A stretch of 5,489 bases of DNA from Chthonomonadaceae bacterium (GTDB lineage: Bacteria > Armatimonadota > Chthonomonadetes > Chthonomonadales > Chthonomonadaceae), in contig JANXLO010000740.1 of assembly GCA_025355115.1 (NCBI GenBank), forward strand, positions 1 through 5,489, written 5' to 3'. Both the position numbers and the translations under genes were made by a program. The notes beneath the pieces are model-generated. The model was not told the origin of the DNA. It made no database searches and saw only the letters and a program-made list of their open reading frames with translations. This document shows, in pieces, positions 1-5,489 of the stretch; the first letter of the stretch is position 1, and each line of letters begins with the position of its first letter.

Positions 1-314
1 CTCAGTCCGCCAACCTCAGCGGCATCTGGGGCGGAGGCTGGCAGAATCAGGAACTGCTGGACTATACGCAGGCCGTCTACACAGCGCGGTCGCTCGCGAT
101 GGGCCGCATGGAGAATGAAGGCAGGGCATTCGGCGCAACCGGTATAGTCGGCGCCGACGTGCAGGTCAAGGTGGAGCCGCGCGAAGTTGAAGTGAATCAG
201 AGCAACAAGAGGCTCGACATCATCTACCACTTCACCGCGATAGGCACTGCCATCGCGCCTTACTCGGGACGCTGGCCCATCTTCTCCGTCTTGAACACCG
301 TTTCACTCAAATAA
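1..314 (+). CDS. YbjQ-like (heavy-metal-binding domain family) protein, C-terminal fragment
   Basis: The reading frame is open from the window edge (first full codon at 3) to TAA at 312-314, giving 103 visible residues; the 5' end is outside the window. The first ATG, at 99, lies inside the conserved domain and is not a start. The visible part matches the second half of a YbjQ-like domain: a tyrosine/alanine-rich helix (LDYTQAVYTARSLAMGRM), then GATGIVGADVQV, then the closing strand FTAIGTAIA. The same pattern occurs twice in the next gene, so the two genes are paralogues. It differs in having a longer, charged insert before the final strand (around PREVEVNQSNKR) and a C-terminal tail of about 17 residues. 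YbjQ family members (PF01906) form small oligomeric alpha/beta proteins of uncertain role; the 'heavy-metal-binding' label is a database name and no metal ligands are evident here. Family call fairly sure, function unknown. Confidence 0.75.
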   Translation, partial: QSANLSGIWGGGWQNQELLDYTQAVYTARSLAMGRMENEGRAFGATGIVGADVQVKVEPREVEVNQSNKRLDIIYHFTAIGTAIAPYSGRWPIFSVLNTVSLK

Positions 315-320
315 TTTCGC

Positions 321-344
321 TGCGGGCATACTGCAACGCCCGCA
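321..344 (+). other. Intergenic hairpin just before a ribosome binding site
   Basis: A perfect 7-bp inverted repeat, TGCGGGC (321-327) and GCCCGCA (338-344), encloses a 10-nt loop. It starts 7 nt after the upstream stop codon and ends 2 nt before the AGGAGG of the next gene. No T-run follows, so it is not a standard intrinsic terminator. It could stabilise or process the transcript between the two YbjQ-like genes or modulate access to the ribosome binding site; it could also be chance. Confidence 0.35.
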
Positions 345-346
345 TC

Positions 347-352
347 AGGAGG
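347..352 (+). promoter_or_regulatory. Consensus Shine-Dalgarno site AGGAGG
   Basis: A perfect AGGAGG lies 8 nt before the ATG at 361. It fixes that start codon for the two-domain YbjQ-like gene and implies strong translation initiation, in contrast to the next gene downstream, which has no clear site. Confidence 0.85.
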
Positions 353-360
353 CTGCTCCC

Positions 361-1182
361 ATGCCATACACACCCGGTTCGGAAGAGGGAATTCCCGCCG
401 CCGCTCGCCAGCGCCTCGCCGACATGAAGCCAGGGGCCGGAAAACGCGGGCTATTCACCAGCGACCTGTCGGTCAACGAATTTCTGCTTGTGCGGGAGGC
501 GGGCTTCGATCCTGTCGGCCTCGTCATGGGCAGCTCGATCTACCACATCGGCTTCCAGTTCGCCAACTTCTATCAAAATCAGGAGATGGAGGTGCTGACG
601 CAGGCGATGTATCACGCCCGCGAACTGGCGATGACCCGCATGGAGGAGGAGGCCGACATATTGGGCGCGGACGGCGTGGTCGGAGTTCGGCTGGAGGTGA
701 CGCGCTATGACTGGGGCGAGCATCTCGCTGAGTTCATGGCCATCGGCACGGCGATCAAGCACCGCACCGGCGAGCACTATCGGACACCAGACAACCGCCC
801 GTTCACCTCCGACCTCAGCGGGCAGGATTTCTGGACACTGCTTAGGGCGGGGTATCGGCCCGTCTCGCTCGTCATGGGAACCTGCGTCTACCATGTCGCT
901 CACCAGGGTATTCTCCAGTCGCTGAAGCAGACCGGACGGAACGTAGAAATGCAAAACTACACTCAGGCTCTCTACGATGCCCGCGAGCTTGCCCTCTCAC
1001 GGATGCAGGCCGAGGCGGAGACAGAGCAGGCGGAAGGGATCGTCGGGGCGCAGGTAAAGGAGAGCAGCCACGGATGGGGCAGTCACGTCATCGAATATTT
1101 CGCCGTCGGCACCGCGGTCAAATCCATCTCCGAGACCCACACTATTCAGACGCCTACGCTCATCCTGCCGCTCACGGACTAA
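361..1182 (+). CDS. Tandem two-domain YbjQ-like (heavy-metal-binding domain family) protein
   Basis: A 273-residue protein with no signal peptide or membrane segment, so probably cytoplasmic. It contains two copies of one domain of about 105 residues: copy 1 at residues 29-134 and copy 2 at 146-254, joined by a short polar linker. Both copies run FTSDLS, a helix, PV(G/S)LVMG, YH, a helix with TQA(M/L)Y.AREL, then G(V/I)VG, and close with A(I/V)GTA(I/V)K. This order, and the GADGVVGVRLEV and MAIGTAIK segments, match the YbjQ/PF01906 family, whose members are usually single domains of about 100-110 residues. The family tends to form ring-like oligomers and its biochemical role is not established. 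I see no conserved Cys/His cluster to support metal binding: copy 2 has one Cys and scattered His. The start at 361 is fixed by AGGAGG 8 nt upstream. The gene follows a paralogue by 46 bp and precedes the HEAT-repeat gene by 3 nt, consistent with an operon. Family call good; function unknown. Confidence 0.88.
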   Translation: MPYTPGSEEGIPAAARQRLADMKPGAGKRGLFTSDLSVNEFLLVREAGFDPVGLVMGSSIYHIGFQFANFYQNQEMEVLTQAMYHARELAMTRMEEEADILGADGVVGVRLEVTRYDWGEHLAEFMAIGTAIKHRTGEHYRTPDNRPFTSDLSGQDFWTLLRAGYRPVSLVMGTCVYHVAHQGILQSLKQTGRNVEMQNYTQALYDARELALSRMQAEAETEQAEGIVGAQVKESSHGWGSHVIEYFAVGTAVKSISETHTIQTPTLILPLTD

Positions 1183-1185
1183 CCT

Positions 1186-2157
1186 ATGACCTTCGACGAA
1201 ATCGGAGAGTTGCTCGCCTCCAGGCGCGTGGAGGATCGGTTGCGCGGAGTGGGGTTGGCCTCGCGACTGACGGATGCGGAGGGGCGCGAACTACTCCTGC
1301 GAGCGCTTCTCGACAAGACCAACTACGTGGCTGCCGAGGCGGCCAAAGCGCTGGGAGACTGCGCCGATCAGGACGCGGACACGGCGATGGTCGAGCGGTT
1401 TCAATGGCTCTCGGAGAACGGTCCGAAGCGCGACGCAGGATGCCATATTCGTGCCAATTTAGCATTCGCGTTCGGGAAGCGCGAATGTCACCAGTCAACC
1501 GATGCTCTCCGCATCGGCATCTGCACCGTTCAGATCGAGGCGGTGGGCGGAGTTCCGTACGATGTCGGCGCTCACCTCCGAGCCAACTCGGCCCTGTCGC
1601 TGGCGCAGATGCGGGCGCGAGACTGCCTCCGCGACATCGCTCCCCTGCTCTTCGACTTCGGCGAGAACCGGGTCGGTGCCAAGCCGGGAACTCCGCTCAT
1701 TCGCGGGGAGGTTCGCAAGGCGGCGGCGCAGGCGATTGGAATTCTCGGCAATATAGATGGGCTGACGGTGCTGGCGGTGAAGCTGATGTTTCCAGGCGAC
1801 GAGCTCCTTGAGGTGCTCCAAGAGTGTATGCAGTCGGTCGTCGATCTCAAGGACGAGCGGGCACTGGAGCTGCTCGTGCCCTATCTACAGACACATGAGG
1901 ACGAACTCCTCGCCGCTTTCGCGGGCCTGATGATCGCGCAGACCCGCACCCCACAAGCCCCCGCGTTGCTTAGCGAGGCCCTTCCAAGGTTTTCCGGAGA
2001 CTCGCTGGAGGCAGTCGTGCTGGCGCTGACCACCCTTAGAACTCCCGAAGCCGAGGCGGCACTGGCGAAGCTCTCCATCGAAGGAAGTCGAGCGCTGCAA
2101 CGCGCGATTGTGCAGGTATGGAAGCCCGCCGAGAAACGTAGCACGGACATCGACTGA
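1186..2157 (+). CDS. HEAT-repeat domain protein
   Basis: A 323-residue, probably cytoplasmic protein that is almost wholly alpha-helical by pattern. About seven helix pairs of roughly 30 residues can be traced: near residues 46-72 (AAEAAKALGD), 86-112 (IRANLAFAFG), 129-158 (LRANSALSLAQ), 174-201 (VRKAAAQAIGILG), 205-234, 239-266 and 272-296. The central units carry the HEAT/PBS-lyase-like signature of a charged residue, Arg, alanine-rich helix and Gly/Leu. Such solenoids are protein-protein interaction scaffolds; in the PBS-lyase-like subgroup some act on phycobilisomes, but nothing here points to that. I see no catalytic domain, signal peptide or membrane segment. The ATG is 3 nt after the stop of the two-domain YbjQ-like gene and has no clear Shine-Dalgarno sequence, so translation is probably coupled to the gene before it. 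This suggests the proteins work together. It ends 7 bp from the convergent regulator gene. Confidence 0.85.
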   Translation: MTFDEIGELLASRRVEDRLRGVGLASRLTDAEGRELLLRALLDKTNYVAAEAAKALGDCADQDADTAMVERFQWLSENGPKRDAGCHIRANLAFAFGKRECHQSTDALRIGICTVQIEAVGGVPYDVGAHLRANSALSLAQMRARDCLRDIAPLLFDFGENRVGAKPGTPLIRGEVRKAAAQAIGILGNIDGLTVLAVKLMFPGDELLEVLQECMQSVVDLKDERALELLVPYLQTHEDELLAAFAGLMIAQTRTPQAPALLSEALPRFSGDSLEAVVLALTTLRTPEAEAALAKLSIEGSRALQRAIVQVWKPAEKRSTDID

Positions 2158-2164
2158 GCTGCCG

Positions 2165-2803
2165 TCACTGCTCACCCGCAGGTGAGATATGAAAAGTGCA
2201 GGTCAAGTCGCCGTTTGCAATCGACGAGACGCGGCTCACCTCGGTTCCTCCCAGCAGTTTCGAAATCATCCCAGCCTCGCTCGCACAGCAGATTCCAGGA
2301 TGACTCAGAGCGACCGCGCACACCGAGCAGTTGCGCTTCGTGAACCTGTATCCCCTCTCCTCTGAGCAGAACTCTGCCATATTCCCCTGCTCGTTCTCCC
2401 TTCGCGCCAGCTCGTTCAGTCGGCTCTCCAGCGGGCGGTCATGAACCCGTGACTGCAGTATGACCATCCCGCGCTCATGACGGCGTCGAAGCAGTTCGTC
2501 GACAGCTTCCTGCCCTTGCCAGGCGCGGAGTTCATCCAGCATATCGTTGAGGACCTCGGCGTAGCGGCGTGGGAAGCTCTCATCGCCTCTGGCAGTAAGC
2601 AAGTAGCGGTGTGATGGCCTACCAAGACCACGTCGCTCTACGGTCACCAAAATCATCCCCTCCGCCTCCAGAGAGGCGAGATGCTGCCGCACAGCCACTT
2701 GGGAGATTCCAACAATGCGGGACAGCTCCTCCGCCGTCATGGTCCCATTCATCTTGATGCTGTTCAATATCTCCTGTCGTGTCATCCCATTCGCACGCGA
2801 CAT
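2165..2803 (-). CDS. SufR-like winged-helix transcriptional regulator (COG2345/ArsR-DeoR type) with cysteine-rich C-terminus
   Basis: A 212-residue cytoplasmic DNA-binding protein. Residues 7-70 form a winged helix: TRQEILNSIKMNG, then TAEELSRIVGISQVAVRQHL (recognition helix about 33-49), then a wing ending GLGRPSHRYLLT. Residues 76-135 form helices probably used for dimerisation. The C-terminal part holds cysteines at 146, 159, 162, 172, 173 and 202. The FPRRYAEVLNDMLDEL segment and the NC...HPGICC..E pattern are typical of SufR and the wider COG2345 group, in which C-terminal cysteines bind an iron-sulfur cluster that controls DNA binding, often at Fe-S assembly genes. Cys146-x12-Cys159 fits the SufR spacing I recall; the later cysteines fit less well, so cluster binding is inferred. 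The start is the ATG at 2803, with GAGGG 9 nt upstream. The frame stays open to 3082, but that extension would read through the terminator. No suf genes are in the window. ArsR-family regulator is the safer broad label. Confidence 0.82.
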   Translation of the reverse strand: MSRANGMTRQEILNSIKMNGTMTAEELSRIVGISQVAVRQHLASLEAEGMILVTVERRGLGRPSHRYLLTARGDESFPRRYAEVLNDMLDELRAWQGQEAVDELLRRRHERGMVILQSRVHDRPLESRLNELARRENEQGNMAEFCSEERGYRFTKRNCSVCAVALSHPGICCASEAGMISKLLGGTEVSRVSSIANGDLTCTFHISPAGEQ

Positions 2804-2860
2804 ATTTCTTGACCCTCTGCTTTCTTCAAACGTGACAGGATCGCACTGGAACCCGCCGTA

Positions 2861-2892
2861 CAACTTATCATTCTTAAATGATGTTACTTGAG
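2861..2892. promoter_or_regulatory. Candidate operator dyad upstream of the SufR-like regulator gene
   Basis: A 6-4-6 inverted repeat, ATCATT (2867-2872), CTTA, AATGAT (2877-2882), lies in an AT-rich stretch. The symmetry extends imperfectly outwards: on the - strand the arms read CAAGTAACATCATT (2890-2877), and on the + strand CAACTTATCATT (2861-2872), with the outer arm offset by 2 nt. The dyad would cover the transcription start predicted from the promoter at 2895-2923, the usual place for an autorepressor. It is not the CAAC-N6-GTTG operator known for cyanobacterial SufR. Binding by the adjacent regulator is inference. Confidence 0.45.
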
Positions 2893-2894
2893 AC

Positions 2895-2923
2895 AGTTTA
2901 TCTGATTTTTTCTTTTTTTGCAA
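2895..2923 (-). promoter_or_regulatory. Candidate sigma-70-type promoter of the SufR-like regulator gene
   Basis: On the - strand, TTGCAA (2923-2918) as -35 and TAAACT (2900-2895) as -10 are separated by 17 bp. Each matches 4 of 6 consensus positions. The spacer is a run of adenines, and transcription would start near 2888, about 85 nt before the ATG at 2803. A second -35-like TTGACG (2937-2932) has no good -10 partner. The region lies just past the terminator of the upstream gene, so the regulator needs its own promoter. Confidence 0.4.
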
Positions 2924-2956
2924 CCCCTCGACGTCAAGCAAAGGAAATGAGCACGT

Positions 2957-2990
2957 AAAAAACCGGAAGCGCGATGGCTTCCGGTTTTTT
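2957..2990 (-). terminator. Rho-independent terminator after the BMP-family lipoprotein gene (symmetrical, possibly bidirectional)
   Basis: A perfect 14-bp inverted repeat: 2957-2970 (AAAAAACCGGAAGC) and 2977-2990 (GCTTCCGGTTTTTT), with a 6-nt loop. The GC-rich core CCGGAAGC is followed by six T residues on either strand. On the - strand it starts about 21 nt after the lipoprotein stop codon and should end that transcript before the regulator gene. The flanking A and T runs make it work equally well on the + strand, although no + strand gene ends near it. Confidence 0.9.
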
Positions 2991-3011
2991 GTCAAACGCT
3001 CAGTCAGCGGG

Positions 3012-4109
3012 TCAGAGCTTGGGAGGCTGGAAAGCAGCCAGATCGGAGAGCTTGCTCGGCGGGATGAGCTTGCCGTCGGCAATGAGGCCGCTCAGAGTCT
3101 GGAGGTTTTTCTGCACATCCGCGGGCACATCCTGCTTCGTGAACTTCATCTCGGAAAGGCCCACTCCGCCGTCCTTCAGGTCGTAGACCTGCGCTCCGGC
3201 AGTGAACTTGCCTTCTTTCACTCTTTTCACCGTGTCGTAGACGGCAGTGTCGCCGTGCTTGACCATACTGGTCAGCACACTTCCCGGTGCCTCGTCGTCC
3301 TGGTCACGGTCCACACCAATGGCGTAGAAGTTTTTGCCCTTCTCCTTCGCCGCCTGAATGACCCCGAGGCCCGCTTTGCCTGCGGCATGAAACACGATGT
3401 CGGTGCCGTTGCCGAAAAGCTGTGACGCTCGGCTCTTGCCCTTGCTTACATCGTTCCAGTCACCGGTATAGACGGCGAGCACCTGCTTATCGGGATCGAA
3501 TCCGGCCGCCTTGGCGCCCGCTTTGTAGCCCGCCTCGAATTTTTCTATGAGCGGAATCTGCATCCCCCCGACAAAGCCTATTTTTTTCGTCTTGCTGACG
3601 GAGGCGGCTAAATAGCCCGCGAGGAAAGAGCCCTGCTCCTCTTTGAAAGTCAGGGAAGCACAGTTGTCGGCTCCCTCCGGCGCCTTTCCGTCCACGATCG
3701 CGAATTTCACCGCCGGAAACTCCGCCGCGACTTCCTTGAGCGCATCCTCCATTGCGAATCCGATCGCGATGACGACATCGTAGCCCTGGGAGGCGAATGT
3801 GCGCAGGTTCGCGGTGTAGTCGGACGGGGATTTCGTTTCGACATACTTGACATCATCGGGGCCGAGCCCGAGATCCTTCTGAGCTTTCTGCAGCCCTATC
3901 CAGGCCGCCGCATTGAAGGATTTGTCGTCCACCCCGCCCACATCGAGCACGAGCGCGGCGCGGAAAGGCTTGATCGCAGAGCTGCCAGGGTCTCCCGGTT
4001 TGGGAGGAGGCGTTGGTGTGCCGCTCTCCTTCGGCCCCGGACAGCCCATCAGCCCTGCAATGCTCAGCGTCGCCAGCCCACAAAGCGCTCTTCGGCTTAT
4101 CGTTCGCAT
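3012..4109 (-). CDS. BMP family ABC transporter substrate-binding lipoprotein (PnrA/TmpC/BmpA-like)
   Basis: A 365-residue exported lipoprotein, probably the nucleoside-binding component of an ABC importer. Residues 1-22 are a signal peptide with a lipobox LMGC and the lipidated Cys at 23; the preceding SRRALCG has a twin-arginine look, so Tat export is possible. A Pro/Gly-rich linker (24-46) leads to a periplasmic-binding fold with family motifs: DVGGVDDKSFN (56-66), IGFVGG (177-182), GDWND (216-220), DIVFHAAGKAGLG (237-249), IGVDRDQ (264-270) and VLTSMVK (278-284). These match PnrA/TmpC, which binds purine nucleosides; the Asp of IGVDRDQ is expected to contact ribose. Length is normal for the family. 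The ATG at 4109 has AGGGAG 5 nt upstream. No permease or ATPase gene is in the window, so the rest of the transporter is elsewhere. The gene lies about 93 bp after dihydrolipoyl dehydrogenase on the same strand and is followed by a terminator. Substrate class is inferred from family. Confidence 0.93.
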   Translation of the reverse strand: MRTISRRALCGLATLSIAGLMGCPGPKESGTPTPPPKPGDPGSSAIKPFRAALVLDVGGVDDKSFNAAAWIGLQKAQKDLGLGPDDVKYVETKSPSDYTANLRTFASQGYDVVIAIGFAMEDALKEVAAEFPAVKFAIVDGKAPEGADNCASLTFKEEQGSFLAGYLAASVSKTKKIGFVGGMQIPLIEKFEAGYKAGAKAAGFDPDKQVLAVYTGDWNDVSKGKSRASQLFGNGTDIVFHAAGKAGLGVIQAAKEKGKNFYAIGVDRDQDDEAPGSVLTSMVKHGDTAVYDTVKRVKEGKFTAGAQVYDLKDGGVGLSEMKFTKQDVPADVQKNLQTLSGLIADGKLIPPSKLSDLAAFQPPKL

Positions 4110-4144
4110 TCGATCTCCCTTCGACCGCGCAGCGTCGTCCTGTG

Positions 4145-4159
4145 CTCAAGTAACGTCAT
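4145..4159 (+). promoter_or_regulatory. Candidate regulator half-site upstream of the BMP-family lipoprotein gene
   Basis: CTCAAGTAACGTCAT lies in the 93-bp region before the lipoprotein gene, 36-50 nt from its ATG. It matches 14 of 15 bases of CTCAAGTAACATCAT in the regulator's upstream dyad (2892-2878, - strand). The second dyad arm is not present here, though AGTA/TACT (4149-4152 and 4161-4164) gives a short local symmetry. I see no convincing -35/-10 pair nearby. Function as an operator is inference from the shared word. Confidence 0.3.
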
Positions 4160-4202
4160 GTACTCTGGCTCCGGAACGAAGGACAGAGCAGTTTGCGTGC
4201 AA

Positions 4203-5489
4203 CTACCGCATCTTATGAATCGCTTCGCCGCGGACATCCAGGGCCGCTTCGCCTATCGCTTCGGAGAGCGTCGGGTGAGCGTGAATCGCGGACATCAACT
4301 CCTCGATGGTCGCTTCCAGCTTGATCGCAAGAACTGCCTCATGGATCATCTCAGTCGCGAAGGGACCGACGATGTGAACGCCCAGCAGCTCGCCGTATTT
4401 GCGCTCTGTGATGACCTTGACCATGCCCTCCTGCTCGTTGAGGGCCATCGCTCGACCGAGCGGGCGGAAGGCGAAGCGTCCGGTGAGGACGTCGTAGCCC
4501 TGTGCGCGAGCTTCGTCCTCCGTTAGGCCGACGGAGGCGAGTTCAGGGGAGGTGTAGATTGGGGCAGGCACTGCGCGGTAGTCCATTTTGACTTTGTGGC
4601 CCATCGCGTTCTCGGCAGCCACGATTCCCATGTGCGATCCGAGATGCGCCAGCAGCATCTTGCCGGTGATGTCTCCGATGGCGTATATGCCAGGCACATT
4701 CGTCTGCAAGTAATCGTCCACGACGACGCCGCGTTTGGACATTGGGCCTTCCGCGACGACTTGAACTCCCGCCTTCTCGAGGCCGAGGCCCTCCGTCAAT
4801 GGCTTGCGGCCCGCGCCGACTAGCACAACGTCTACCTCGATGGTTTTAGTCTCGTTTTCGCCTTGAATGGCGACTATGCGTATACCGTCCTTCTGCTCCA
4901 CGCCCGTCACCTTCGAGCTTAGATGGAACCGAATGCCCTGCTTCTTCAGGCTCTTGCGCAGTTCAGCCGCTACTTCTTTGTCGCCTGTCGGCAGGATTTC
5001 GGGCGCGATCTCGACCAGATCGACCTCCGCGCCAAGGCTGCGGAACACGTAGGCGAATTCCAGGCCGACTGCTCCCGCCCCAATGACGACCATGCGCTTC
5101 GGGCACTCCTTTGCGTAGACGGCTTCGTCGCTCGTCCAGATGCCGTTGCTGCTCACGCCGCGAGCGTCATTTGGATCCTTCGCAAGCCCTGGAACCGGCG
5201 GCATGATCGGCACGGAGCCAGTGGCGAGCACGATGTTTTTGGAGGTGATGCGCTCAGTCTTCCCGTCCGCGCTCGTCACTTCGACCGTGTTGGCATCGAC
5301 CAGTGTCGCCGTTCCGACGACGGCCCGTATATGGTTGCTCTTCAGCAGCGCCGAGACTCCGCCGCGCAGGGTGGTCACGACCTTCGTTTTGCGCTCCATC
5401 ATCTTGGAGAAGTCGAAGCCGATCTCACCGCTGATGGTGACGCCCATGACGTCGGACGTCCGTACATGATGCAGGCGCTCCGTGCTGGC
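4203..5489 (-). CDS. lpdA: Dihydrolipoyl dehydrogenase (E3), N-terminus outside window
   Basis: Flavoprotein that reoxidises dihydrolipoyl groups with NAD+ in 2-oxoacid dehydrogenase and glycine cleavage complexes; cytoplasmic homodimer. The frame is open to the window edge, giving 428 visible residues. The first in-frame ATG (5447) is internal, since residues before it (ASTERLHHVR) continue the family alignment. About 45-55 N-terminal residues, with the first FAD-binding GxGxxG and the redox-active CxxxxC, are missing, so I cannot check the disulfide. Visible motifs, counted from the edge: ATGS near 89-92, NAD-binding GAGAVG at 137-142, VGAGRKP near 224-230, FAD-binding YAIGDI near 269-274, the dimer interface from about 305 (IYTSPELASVGLTE), and the catalytic HPTLSE near 405-410, whose His and Glu form the active-site pair of the partner subunit. 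The interface domain and HPxxxE favour Lpd over other disulfide reductases such as mercuric reductase. Downstream is the lipoprotein gene, same strand; shared transcription is possible but unproven. Confidence 0.95.
   Translation of the reverse strand, partial: ASTERLHHVRTSDVMGVTISGEIGFDFSKMMERKTKVVTTLRGGVSALLKSNHIRAVVGTATLVDANTVEVTSADGKTERITSKNIVLATGSVPIMPPVPGLAKDPNDARGVSSNGIWTSDEAVYAKECPKRMVVIGAGAVGLEFAYVFRSLGAEVDLVEIAPEILPTGDKEVAAELRKSLKKQGIRFHLSSKVTGVEQKDGIRIVAIQGENETKTIEVDVVLVGAGRKPLTEGLGLEKAGVQVVAEGPMSKRGVVVDDYLQTNVPGIYAIGDITGKMLLAHLGSHMGIVAAENAMGHKVKMDYRAVPAPIYTSPELASVGLTEDEARAQGYDVLTGRFAFRPLGRAMALNEQEGMVKVITERKYGELLGVHIVGPFATEMIHEAVLAIKLEATIEELMSAIHAHPTLSEAIGEAALDVRGEAIHKMR

Noticed and set aside
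451..954. 167-codon open frame antisense to the two-domain YbjQ-like gene
   Set aside because: It lies wholly within a well-supported gene on the other strand, and its His/Leu/Arg-rich product resembles no family.
361..1182. True heavy-metal binding by the YbjQ-like protein
   Set aside because: The family name suggests it, but no Cys/His cluster or CxxC motif is present in either copy, so metal binding is not claimed.
1074..1811. 245-codon open frame on the + strand overlapping the YbjQ-like and HEAT-repeat genes
   Set aside because: The product is Arg/Gly/Ser-rich without domain patterns, a typical out-of-frame shadow in GC-rich DNA; the HEAT-repeat frame explains the region.
2861..2923. 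Classical SufR operator CAAC-N6-GTTG
   Set aside because: CAAC at 2861 and GTTA/ACTTG further on do not fit the N6 spacing; only the separate ATCATT-CTTA-AATGAT dyad is supported.
2804..3082. N-terminal extension of the regulator frame up to an ATG at 3082
   Set aside because: The extra 93 residues read through the intrinsic terminator at 2957-2990, the promoter-like region and the end of the lipoprotein gene, have low-complexity basic/Ser content and no family similarity. The ATG at 2803 has a ribosome binding site and starts just before the winged helix.
4110..4202. Intrinsic terminator between lpdA and the lipoprotein gene
   Set aside because: Only scattered short complementary segments exist and no T-run follows any of them on the - strand, so read-through from lpdA cannot be excluded.
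4158..4526. 122-codon + strand open frame over the end of the dihydrolipoyl dehydrogenase gene
   Set aside because: It is antisense to conserved catalytic sequence (HPTLSE region) of lpdA and has no recognisable domain or ribosome binding site.

Overview
The window is moderately GC-rich chromosomal DNA from a bacterium with tightly packed genes. It holds no RNA gene, insertion sequence, CRISPR array or phage gene that I can see. The gene content (a SufR-like iron-sulfur regulator, a BMP/PnrA-type lipoprotein, a dihydrolipoyl dehydrogenase, tandem YbjQ-like proteins and a HEAT-repeat protein) does not fix the phylum. Armatimonadota or a neighbouring deep-branching Terrabacteria lineage is my guess only.

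Layout. Positions 1-2157 (+ strand) carry three co-directional genes: the 3' end of a YbjQ-like (PF01906-type) gene, a complete gene encoding two tandem YbjQ-like domains, and a HEAT-repeat gene that starts 3 nt after the previous stop. They look like one operon of small oligomerising or scaffold-type proteins whose function I cannot name. It meets the second block tail to tail with only 7 bp between stop codons.

Positions 2165-5489 (- strand) read, in transcription order: dihydrolipoyl dehydrogenase (5' end outside the window), a 97-bp spacer counted from stop to start inclusive of flanks (about 93 bp non-coding), a BMP-family substrate-binding lipoprotein, a strong intrinsic terminator, and a winged-helix regulator with a cysteine-rich C-terminus. 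The regulator has its own 208-bp upstream region with a plausible promoter and a dyad-symmetric operator candidate over the predicted transcription start.

The most interesting regulatory signal is a 15-bp word, CTCAAGTAACRTCAT, found once in the regulator's dyad and once, with a single difference, in the short region just upstream of the lipoprotein gene. This suggests, but does not prove, that the regulator controls both itself and the lipoprotein. The most interesting protein signal is the family of at least three paralogous YbjQ-like domains beside a HEAT-repeat protein.
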